Assembly: GCA_963725415.1 (NCBI GenBank)
Contig: CAVRZY010000235.1
Span: 1-16,498, forward strand
From: CAVRZY01 sp963725415
Lineage (GTDB): Bacteria; Acidobacteriota; Terriglobia; Bryobacterales; Bryobacteraceae
DNA: 16,498 bases
Direction: 5' to 3'
The notes beneath the pieces are model-generated. The model did no database searches. It was not told the DNA's origin and was given only the letters and a program-made list of their open reading frames with translations. Below, piece after piece: positions 6,391 to 12,137 of the stretch (positions within the stretch are counted from its first letter, which is position 1; each line of letters opens with the position of its first letter). The translations under genes were made by a program, and so were the position numbers.

Positions 6391-8484
6391 CTACCTCCTG
6401 ATCCAATCTGCGTAAGTTTCCTCGAAGTTCCGGCCTGCGGGCCGTTCCAGAATGCGGATGTGCTTGGCGCGCGGGTATGTTCTCAGGCCCTCCTCCGGGG
6501 AGATGGCGGCGCCGGCGGGAGTGCGCGGATCGACGATCCACAGCGGACGCGGAGCGATGGAGGCCGCCAGATCGGGCAGATCGAAGTCGCGCAGCACGCC
6601 GGGCACCACAATTTCGATCATATTCTCGTGGAGCTTCGCGCGCACCACGTCCATGTAGGCGAGCACGGCGCCTTGGCAGGCAATCTTGCGGAGGCGGGGT
6701 TCGAGGGCGGCCGCAACCAGAGCGACCACGCCGCCGTTCCCCTTTCCCAGCACAGAGATTCGTGCAGGGTCAACGTCGGAACGTGCGGCCAGGTAATCGA
6801 AGGTGCGCAGCAGATCGCCGATCCGCATGCCCAGCATGGTGCGCCCGACCAGGATGGCGCGCATGGAGGTCTGGTAGGAGCTGCCGTAGCCGCCAGGCTT
6901 CCCGCGAAGATCGGTTGATCCCCAGCCCCGCAGGTCAGGCGCCAGGACGAGGTAGCCGGCTTTGACCAGCGCTTCCAGGTCGCCGCCTGGGGCGGCCTCG
7001 GCCATCCTTCCCGCCGGGTCCACATAGAGGACCGCGGGAGTCCTGGCCGCGCCGGTGCTGGGTGTCAGTACCAGTGCAGGGACGCTGATTCCGGGTTCGG
7101 TTTCCAGAGTGAGGTTGTCGAGGCGATAGCCCGGGCGCTCTTCGCCGCCATGCTGGGAGACCGGCGGGGCGCCACGCGGGACGGTCAGCGCGACGCGGGC
7201 AGCGACGATCGCGCGCAGTTTGGCGGGATCTCTTGTTCGCGCGGCGCTGCGCCCCGGATAGATCTGCTCAGCCAGAGCCTGGTTGAGCGATTGCACGGTT
7301 TCGCCCTTCAAGGAGGTGGCGAGCTGTCCGGTCGGCGTGCAGTCGAGGTTGGCGTCCGGCTCGGTGGCGAAGTCGAGTTCAGTCCCTTCGTCTGAGGCGT
7401 GATTCAACCACTGCTGGAGCCACTGGTAGGTGGCCTCGCGCCGGGGCTTGGACCAGCCGTGCTGGTCATCGTACTCGAAGAAGGCGATGCGGTCTGAGGC
7501 GCCGAGGACTTCATAGATCCGGCGGGCCTCGGCGAAGGTGGCGCGCGCGCCGTCGATGGGGAAGAAATCGCGGATGGCGGTGAGCATCTTCAGGGGGCGG
7601 GGCGCGAAGGCAATCAGAAAATCGCCGAAGTCGAGACCGTCCTTTAAGAAGCTGGCGAAGTTCTGCTCGGCGTCCTGCGGGCCCGGGCCGGCCCAGAGCT
7701 TCTCCCAGGAAGTGATGTAGCACGACGGCGCGGCAACGGCCAGGCGCGGTTCGACCACCTGGAGATAGGCGGTCTGCGTGCCACCACCGGAATTGCCGGC
7801 CACACCGATGCGCTTGGGATCGACCTCCGGGCGCCCGAGCAGGTAATCGAGCCCGCGAACCGCATCCCACAATTCGTACCGCGCGAAGTTGGTGCCGGTG
7901 AGCAGGCACTGTGTGCCGGCCATGGTGTGCTCGGTGGTGCTTCCGAAGCGCGGCTTGCCGCGCTCGAGGTCGAAGTACTCGTAACGCTCGCCCTGGCCGG
8001 GAGGATCGTAGGCCAGAACCAGGAATCCGCGTTTGGCGAGGGAAATCCAGACGCGCTGGTAAGCCTCCATGGCCTTGCCGTTGGCGCTGTGGCCAGAGGC
8101 GCCCAGCACGGCGGGATAGGGCGGAGCGCCGCTAGTTGGCAGGTACAGGCTGGCGGTGACATAGAAGCGGGGCAGGCTTTCGTAGATGAGCTTTTCGACG
8201 CGGTAGCCGTCGCGCTCGAACCCGCCGGTGATGCGGGGGTTGAGGGGCGTCCTAGCGGGGAATCCGCCCAGCGCTTCCAGGACCTTGGTGCGGATGTAAG
8301 CCTGGCGCTCGCTGACCTCAGCGGGCGTGCGGATGCGCGCAATCTTCGCCGCGCGCTCCTCCCAGGACTGTCTGGCCAGCCCGGTCAGATAGCGATCAAC
8401 CATGCCGCCGGTTGCATCAGCCGGAGCCTGGGCGAACAGCACGGCGGTAATCAGGGGGAGAGACAAAGCCAGTCTGCGAGTCAT
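6391..8484 (-). CDS. Secreted tandem alpha/beta hydrolase, acetylxylan-esterase-like
   Basis: The protein has 697 residues with an N-terminal signal peptide (RRLALSLPLITAVLFAQA, cleavage after ~19-22). Residues ~60-370 form an alpha/beta hydrolase of the acetylxylan esterase/dienelactone type. The nucleophile elbow GNSGGG has S232, and H342 in DDQHGW is the likely catalytic histidine. A motif YDPPGQGE near the oxyanion region is also present. Residues ~460-690 repeat the same fold (VLAPDLRGWGSTD, then LGKGNGGVVAL). There the nucleophile position of G-x-S-x-G is glycine (G582), so the second domain is probably not a hydrolase. Family members deacetylate xylans or cleave other carboxyl esters outside the cell; the exact substrate cannot be read here. 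A minus-strand extended -10 (TGCTAAACT, 8506-8514) gives a short leader, and no strong Shine-Dalgarno is seen. It is the first gene of the three-gene unit. Confidence 0.88.
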   Translation of the reverse strand: MTRRLALSLPLITAVLFAQAPADATGGMVDRYLTGLARQSWEERAAKIARIRTPAEVSERQAYIRTKVLEALGGFPARTPLNPRITGGFERDGYRVEKLIYESLPRFYVTASLYLPTSGAPPYPAVLGASGHSANGKAMEAYQRVWISLAKRGFLVLAYDPPGQGERYEYFDLERGKPRFGSTTEHTMAGTQCLLTGTNFARYELWDAVRGLDYLLGRPEVDPKRIGVAGNSGGGTQTAYLQVVEPRLAVAAPSCYITSWEKLWAGPGPQDAEQNFASFLKDGLDFGDFLIAFAPRPLKMLTAIRDFFPIDGARATFAEARRIYEVLGASDRIAFFEYDDQHGWSKPRREATYQWLQQWLNHASDEGTELDFATEPDANLDCTPTGQLATSLKGETVQSLNQALAEQIYPGRSAARTRDPAKLRAIVAARVALTVPRGAPPVSQHGGEERPGYRLDNLTLETEPGISVPALVLTPSTGAARTPAVLYVDPAGRMAEAAPGGDLEALVKAGYLVLAPDLRGWGSTDLRGKPGGYGSSYQTSMRAILVGRTMLGMRIGDLLRTFDYLAARSDVDPARISVLGKGNGGVVALVAAALEPRLRKIACQGAVLAYMDVVRAKLHENMIEIVVPGVLRDFDLPDLAASIAPRPLWIVDPRTPAGAAISPEEGLRTYPRAKHIRILERPAGRNFEETYADWIRR
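6393..6399 (-). promoter_or_regulatory. Shine-Dalgarno AGGAGGT embedded in the end of the esterase gene
   Basis: On the minus strand AGGAGGT ends 5 nt before ATG 6387. It is formed by the last two Arg codons (AGG AGG) and the TAG stop of the upstream gene. The overlap fixes the start of the propeller/PHP gene and implies coupled translation of the two genes. Confidence 0.85.
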
Positions 8485-8505
8485 CTTGTGTGCCGATCAG
8501 CAGTG

Positions 8506-8514
8506 AGTTTAGCA
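8506..8514 (-). promoter_or_regulatory. Putative extended -10 promoter of the esterase operon
   Basis: On the minus strand TGC followed by TAAACT gives an extended -10 element, which would start transcription about 15 nt before ATG 8484. Only a poor -35 (CATACA, 16 nt away) is found. Its position, between the hicA stop and the esterase start, suggests the operon does not depend only on hicBA read-through. Confidence 0.4.
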
Positions 8515-8552
8515 CCAGGGGCTGTGCTGTATGACGACGGGACTATGGCGAG

Positions 8553-8789
8553 TCATTGATTGAGCAGCTCAGACAACTCCTTGTTGGTCAGACCCGCCTG
8601 GCGGATGATGCTCTTCACGATGTGTCTTGGAAGGTCGAAGCGTTCGTGGCAGGGGACGGTGACCCGTCCGGTTCTCGAGGGATGCTTGAGCTGGACGTGG
8701 GAGCCGCTGGTTTCATGGATGTAGAAGCCAGCCTTCTCCAAAGCACGGATTAATGCCCGGGGTTTGAGGTTGGTGAATTTCGGGGGCAC
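8553..8789 (-). CDS. hicA: HicA-family toxin (mRNA interferase)
   Basis: This 78-residue protein has the HicA/YcfA layout: a helix (PRALIRALEKAGF), the strand-turn HETSGSHVQLKHP with the conserved histidine H31, and VTVPCH before a C-terminal helix (HIVKSIIRQAGLTNKEL). HicA toxins have a double-stranded-RNA-binding-like fold and cleave mRNA. The start is GTG 8789, 3 nt after the stop of the upstream antitoxin gene, so the two are cotranscribed in antitoxin-first order, as in hicBA loci. No truncation is seen and the histidine is intact, so it is probably functional. The stop lies 68 nt from the esterase operon on the same strand. Confidence 0.92.
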   Translation of the reverse strand: MPPKFTNLKPRALIRALEKAGFYIHETSGSHVQLKHPSRTGRVTVPCHERFDLPRHIVKSIIRQAGLTNKELSELLNQ

Positions 8790-8792
8790 GTC

Positions 8793-9032
8793 CTAAACGG
8801 TGACTCTCAGCTCCTCGATCAGCGGAGGTTGCTGCGTGAACGGATCTTTGGGGATCTCCTCACCGTCCTTGAGCAACCCACGCAGGTGGCAAAGGATGGC
8901 GTCCTGGGCCATTTTTCGAGCCTCCTCAAGAGTAGGGCCATAGGTCACGATGCCCGGCAGCGCCGGAACGATGACCTGGTAACCGCCTTCGGAAAGCCGC
9001 TCGTAGATGACGGTATAGCCGTATTCAATCAC
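8793..9032 (-). CDS. hicB: HicB-family antitoxin
   Basis: This 79-residue protein carries the partial RNase-H-like fold of HicB: a Y-x-V strand (YGYTVIYERLSEGGYQV), the conserved VPALPGIVTYGPTLEEA segment and a helix (ARKMAQDAILCHLRGLL). It is a short HicB without an obvious C-terminal DNA-binding domain. It should neutralise the adjacent HicA by protein contact. Autoregulation, if any, may need the HicA-HicB complex. The start is GTG 9032, 5 nt after an AGGAGG Shine-Dalgarno at 9038-9043. It is the first gene of a two-gene unit, and the gap to hicA is 3 nt. Confidence 0.9.
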   Translation of the reverse strand: MIEYGYTVIYERLSEGGYQVIVPALPGIVTYGPTLEEARKMAQDAILCHLRGLLKDGEEIPKDPFTQQPPLIEELRVTV

Positions 9033-9104
9033 AGGCTCCTCCTTGGTGGCGCCAATCTTTCAGACCAACATCCGCCCCAGGGCCAGTGCTGTGCCCGCAA
9101 AGGT

Positions 9105-9113
9105 AGTGTAGCA
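9105..9113 (-). promoter_or_regulatory. Putative extended -10 promoter of hicBA
   Basis: Minus-strand TGC-TACACT differs by one base from the esterase-operon element (TGC-TAAACT). It predicts a leader of about 65 nt before hicB. No convincing -35 is present, so confidence is low. Confidence 0.35.
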
Positions 9114-9179
9114 TCACTCGGCGGAAGCATGGCGGGAGGTGCGGGGACAGGGCAGGCGTGATGGTGTACATTCGACAGT

Positions 9180-9287
9180 ATGAGCCGTAGAAGCTTCGTG
9201 GTGTCAGTGGCTGCGGGGAGCAGCCAGGCCGAAGCTGCGCCGCCGCCGGAGTCGAAGCGCCCGGCGCCGTTTTCGCCGATCCGGTGA
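9180..9287 (+). CDS. 35-residue mini-ORF with twin-arginine start (leader peptide or gene remnant)
   Basis: ATG 9180 opens a 35-codon frame beginning MSRRSFVVSVAAGSSQAEAA, then a proline-rich tail ending in FSPIR. The SRRSF start followed by small hydrophobic residues and A-x-A resembles a Tat export signal. Nothing resembling a mature protein follows. Its TGA overlaps the GTG start of the downstream hydrolase (GTGA, 9284-9287). It may be the stump of a deleted Tat-exported protein, or a short coupling peptide that helps translate the next gene, which lacks its own Shine-Dalgarno. No ribosome binding site is visible for the mini-ORF itself, so it may also be chance. Confidence 0.4.
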   Translation: MSRRSFVVSVAAGSSQAEAAPPPESKRPAPFSPIR

Positions 9288-10420
9288 AGGGGGAAGCCAT
9301 CAGCCGCCAGCCATCAACCGTCCGCCAAAAGCCAGTCTGGCTTGCCGTACTGCTGTGCGCCGCTACGCTGGCGGCGGAGAACCGGCCGGGCTTGTCAGCC
9401 GGCAAGGTTCGGGAGATAGAGAAGCTGGTCTCCGAGGAGATGGGGAGGCTATCGATCCCCGGGCTGTCGCTGGCGGTGGCGTCCAATCTCAGGCTGGCGT
9501 GGTCGGGCGGTTTCGGGATGGCGGACCTGGAGAACTCGGTGCCGGCGCGGGCTTCCACGGTGTACCGGATCGGGTCGATCTCGAAGCCCATCACGGCAGT
9601 GGCGGTGATGCAACTTGCCGAGAGAGGCAAGCTGGACCTGGACGCGCCCATCCAGAAATACGTGAGCTCGTTTCCGGAGAAACCGTGGCCCATCACCGCC
9701 CGGGCGCTGCTGGCCCATCTCGGCGGCATCCGTCACTACCGGGACTACGAGGAGGTCACCAGCACCCGGCATTACTCCGACATGCTGGAGCCGCTCAAGA
9801 TCTTTGCGAGCGATCCCCTGTTGTTCGAGCCGGGGACCAAACACGCCTACTCGACCTACGGGTACGTGTTGCTGGGGGCGGCGGTGGAAGGCGCCTCCGG
9901 GATGAAGTTTGCCGAATACCTGCGCCAAAACGTGTTCCAGCCCGCGGGAATGGATCGAATCCGGCCGGACAACGTTTACGAGATTATTCCGAACCGTGCG
10001 CGGGGGTATCGGAAGAGCCGCGGGGACGGATTGGAAAACTGCGCCCTGGCGGACAACAGCAACAAGATCCCGGCGGGCGGTCTGGTATCCACGGCGGACG
10101 ATTTGGTGAAGTTCGCGCTCGCGGTCAACCAAGGCGTGCTGCTGAAGAAGAGTGGGGTCGAGGAGATGTTCACCCCGCAGAAGACGCGCGACGGAACGCT
10201 GGTGCCCTACGGGCTGGGCTGGCGCATCCAGGAATGGCGGGAGAAGAAATGGGTGTGGCATGCCGGATCGCAACCGGGGATCTCGAGCTACCTGCTGGCG
10301 CTGCCGAAAGAAGGATTGGTGGTGGCGGTCCTGACGAACCTGGAAAACCTGAACCTGACGCCCCTGTCGATCCGCATCGCGCAGGTGGTGCTGAGCCCAA
10401 CTCCGAAACCAGCAAGGTAG
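9284..10420 (+). CDS. LACTB-like secreted serine hydrolase (class C beta-lactamase fold)
   Basis: This 378-residue protein of the serine beta-lactamase/penicillin-binding fold starts at GTG 9284. An N-terminal hydrophobic segment (VWLAVLLCAATLAA) suggests export and cleavage near residue 30. The SxxK motif is SISK (S98 nucleophile, K101), the second motif is YST (Y189) and the third is HAG (H326-G328). The segments ERGKLDLDAPIQKYV and ARALLAHLGGIRHY closely recall the LACTB branch, which are peptidase-like or esterase-like enzymes rather than drug-resistance lactamases. Length is usual for single-domain members. The activity is probably on peptides or esters at the cell surface; the substrate is unknown. 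No Shine-Dalgarno precedes the GTG, but its first bases overlap the stop of a 35-residue ORF. A tRNA gene begins 34 nt downstream. Confidence 0.9.
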   Translation: MKGEAISRQPSTVRQKPVWLAVLLCAATLAAENRPGLSAGKVREIEKLVSEEMGRLSIPGLSLAVASNLRLAWSGGFGMADLENSVPARASTVYRIGSISKPITAVAVMQLAERGKLDLDAPIQKYVSSFPEKPWPITARALLAHLGGIRHYRDYEEVTSTRHYSDMLEPLKIFASDPLLFEPGTKHAYSTYGYVLLGAAVEGASGMKFAEYLRQNVFQPAGMDRIRPDNVYEIIPNRARGYRKSRGDGLENCALADNSNKIPAGGLVSTADDLVKFALAVNQGVLLKKSGVEEMFTPQKTRDGTLVPYGLGWRIQEWREKKWVWHAGSQPGISSYLLALPKEGLVVAVLTNLENLNLTPLSIRIAQVVLSPTPKPAR

Positions 10421-10449
10421 TTGACCGCGCGCTCCACTTGCGCTACGAT
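10421..10449 (+). promoter_or_regulatory. Sigma-70-type promoter of tRNA-fMet
   Basis: TTGACC (10421-10426) and TACGAT (10444-10449) are separated by exactly 17 nt. The -35 starts on the base after the stop codon of the hydrolase gene. Expected initiation 6-7 nt after the -10 falls at about 10455-10457, the 5' end of the tRNA. Confidence 0.65.
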
Positions 10450-10454
10450 GGCAG

Positions 10455-10531
<77 letters not shown>

Positions 10532-10642
10532 AGACTCCCCGCGGTCACCCCGACAAAAGGCGAATCCAACTCCCCGTTATTAGAGGAAAGCGTTTGGATG
10601 CTGGAAAAGCGCGGCCTGAAGGGCGCAAAAGGAAGGCCGTCG

Positions 10643-10669
10643 AGCTTAGCCCGGTGATCGGGCTAAGCT
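10643..10669 (+). promoter_or_regulatory. Perfect 11-bp palindrome in front of the phd-like gene (putative operator)
   Basis: AGCTTAGCCCG and CGGGCTAAGCT form a perfect 11-bp inverted repeat around GTGAT. It ends 6 nt before ATG 10676. Phd/YefM antitoxins bind palindromes in their own promoter, so an autoregulatory operator is the natural reading. As RNA it would be a stable hairpin just before the start codon. No T-run follows, so it does not look like an intrinsic terminator. Confidence 0.55.
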
Positions 10670-10675
10670 GAATGC

Positions 10676-10904
10676 ATGGCCCTGGTCGTCAACATGCACG
10701 ATGCCAAGAGCAGCCTGTCGCGGTTTGTCAACCGGGTAGCCGCTGGCGAGGATGTCCTCATCGCCCGGCACGGCAAGCCGATAGCCCTGTTGACCCGCAT
10801 CCCGGACCGCTCCCGGAAGCGGCCGCCGGGGCTTTTTCAAAGGTAGAATCCAGTTGGCAGGTGATTTCGACGCCCCTTTGGCGGAGTTCGCCGAGTACCT
10901 GTGA
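10676..10904 (+). pseudogene. Phd/YefM-family antitoxin with one-base frameshift
   Basis: ATG 10676 begins MALVVNMHDAKSSLSRFVNR and continues VAAGEDVLIARHGKPIALL, the classic N-terminal DNA-binding domain of Phd/YefM antitoxins. The frame stops after 56 residues at TAG 10844. If one T is removed from the T5 run at 10833-10837, reading continues as GLFKGRIQLAGDFDAPLAEFAEYL and ends at TGA 10902. That gives a protein of about 75 residues with the usual toxin-binding tail for this family. The stop then overlaps a GTG (10901) in front of the toxin remnant. The DNA-binding half could still be made, but the toxin-neutralising tail is out of frame. It could be a genuine mutation, a base-calling error, or less likely programmed slippage. 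No Shine-Dalgarno is visible. Confidence 0.8.
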
Positions 10905-11157
10905 CCGACGCTTTCCTGCGGCGGGCAAGTTGAAACTGGACGTGGATCTCCGCCAGGTGCTGGATGCGGTTCTGCATCACGGCTACTGGAGTGTGCTGCC
11001 GATTACGGGAGCGCACATCGCCGCGCTGGGCGAGTTGCCACGGTTGCACAAAGATCCCTTTGACCGAATCCTGGTCGCGCAGGCCTCGCTGGAGCGTCTG
11101 TCGATCCTGACGGCTGACGGCGAGATTCGGAAGGATGGCGTCGCCACGGTGTGGTGA
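10901..11157 (+). pseudogene. VapC-like PIN toxin remnant lacking its N-terminal half
   Basis: GTG 10901 overlaps the corrected antitoxin stop (GTGA) but reads only ten codons (VTDAFLRRAS) before TGA. From about 10924 another frame gives GKLKLDVDLRQVLDAVLHHG, then PITGAHIAALGELP, HKDPFDRILVAQA and ILTADGEIRKDGVATVW. This is the C-terminal half of a PIN-domain toxin: the DPFDR motif holds an acidic active-site residue and TAD another. The N-terminal half with the first catalytic Asp (usually LLDTH) and the WEI/GKL lead-in is absent. The pattern fits a deletion of roughly 40 codons plus a frameshift between 10915 and 10923. PIN toxins are RNases, and without the first acidic residue this one should be inactive. 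Confidence 0.8.
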
Positions 11158-11255
11158 CGGGGCAGGCCATCTGCCGGGAAGAGACCAGACTAAGGAATAC
11201 GACCACTGGCTCGATGCTCCCGTGAGCAACGAGTGCTCATGCCGGTCACAGTCGG

Positions 11256-11450
11256 TCACCGGCGCGTCGGGAGTTGCTTCGCAGACTTGCGGAGGGAACG
11301 CAGGAACGGGCCCAGGACCGGATCGTCGAGCGCCGCCTGCCGCTGCAACCGGCGGGCTTCCGGCTCGGGAATCCCCGCATACTTACGGCGAATCCGCTCC
11401 TGGATGTCACGTTTCATTTCGACGCAGTCAAAGCTCTTTGCAGTATTCAT
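11256..11450 (-). CDS. Small antitoxin partner of the PIN protein
   Basis: This 64-residue basic, helical protein begins NTAKSFDCVEMKRDIQERIRR. The FDCVxMKR-IQERI pattern is what I associate with small antitoxins encoded next to PIN toxins of this type. The remainder is charged (EPEARRLQRQAA, FLRSLRKSAKQLPTRR). The ATG at 11450 overlaps the stop of the PIN gene by 4 nt (ATGA), so translation should be coupled. The order is toxin first, antitoxin second, opposite to most type II pairs. The start is fixed by this overlap. The family call rests on recognition of the N-terminal motif and on context, and no DNA-binding domain is obvious. Confidence 0.75.
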   Translation of the reverse strand: MNTAKSFDCVEMKRDIQERIRRKYAGIPEPEARRLQRQAALDDPVLGPFLRSLRKSAKQLPTRR

Positions 11451-11905
11451 GACTCCACCACCTGAAGCGGCGAGTAGATTTCAAGAGCCCGGTAACCCTG
11501 GAGGCTATTGACGCCGTTGAATCCCCGGATCTTGTCGAAGTGAACGATGTGCTTGAAGTTCCAACTGACAACCAGGTCCACCTCGGCGATGGTGGCAGCC
11601 GCGATGTGTTCGGCGTCGGCCCCAGAAGCCGGGCCAAGGACCCCCGCCGCGATATACGCGTCGCGCAGAGCCGCGGCCTCGTCATCGACTTCGATGGTTT
11701 CGATGGACTCCGGGGGCAGGTCCGCGAGCACTCGGCGCACCTGTTCGGGAGCCTCTACGAGTTCCCGTGTGGTCACATCCGAAACCACGAGCACAAAGCG
11801 CCCCTGCTGGACCTCCCGGAAGAACTGCTGGCTGACGTGCGCGAACTCCGGGTCGGAGCAACCGCCGAAGACGGAAGTGTCAGCGTAGATCCGTGGCTTC
11901 TTCAC
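11447..11905 (-). CDS. PIN-domain RNase toxin
   Basis: This 152-residue PIN protein starts at GTG 11905. Active-site acidic residues are visible: D9 in YADTSVFGG, E48 in TTRELVEAP and D97 in GADAEHIAAA. A VSWNFKHIV motif (N116, H119) occupies the place of the fourth ligand, as in the subgroup with TWNFKHI. PIN toxins cut RNA with a Mg or Mn ion in the cytoplasm. The gene appears complete, unlike the toxin remnant 300 nt away. A possible Shine-Dalgarno AGGAG lies unusually close (2 nt) to the GTG, and a TAAAAT -10-like element occurs upstream at about 11926-11931. It is cotranscribed with the small antitoxin through a 4-nt overlap. Confidence 0.85.
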   Translation of the reverse strand: MKKPRIYADTSVFGGCSDPEFAHVSQQFFREVQQGRFVLVVSDVTTRELVEAPEQVRRVLADLPPESIETIEVDDEAAALRDAYIAAGVLGPASGADAEHIAAATIAEVDLVVSWNFKHIVHFDKIRGFNGVNSLQGYRALEIYSPLQVVES

Positions 11906-12126
11906 TGCTCCTATTATCCTTCGATTTTACAGGCCCGTACGCAGCAGTCGCGCTCGGGGCAAGGCCCCTGTCCAGGCGCTTCAATTCCAGGGCGCTTGTC
12001 AACTGGCCTGATTGCGGAGTTTAGATCGGGTGCCCAACGGAGCGGCTCGCAGGAGAGTTTTTGCGAACTTCCCAGGCCGGCGAATCGTTTTATCCTCTTG
12101 GCACGAGCCGGTGGGCCAACATCAAC

Positions 12127-12132
12127 GGAGGT
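12127..12132 (+). promoter_or_regulatory. Shine-Dalgarno GGAGGT deciding the permease start
   Basis: GGAGGT lies 5 nt before GTG 12138. It selects this codon over an in-frame start at 12012 that would add 42 non-membrane residues. The 230 nt between the PIN gene and here show no clear -35/-10 pair; a loose TATCCT occurs near 12091. Confidence 0.7.
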
Positions 12133-12137
12133 GGCCT

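Noticed and set aside
5542..6918. 458-codon plus-strand frame opposite the propeller/PHP and esterase genes
   Set aside because: It spans the junction of two real genes on the other strand and has no recognisable motif.
10532..10642. Possible attachment site or integrase remnant downstream of the tRNA
   Set aside because: No second copy of the tRNA 3' end and no integrase were seen; a short frame ending KGRPSSLAR is too small to support anything.
11158..11255. Coding frame between the toxin remnant and the small antitoxin gene
   Set aside because: Only short frames without motifs or ribosome binding sites occur there, so I see nothing to annotate.
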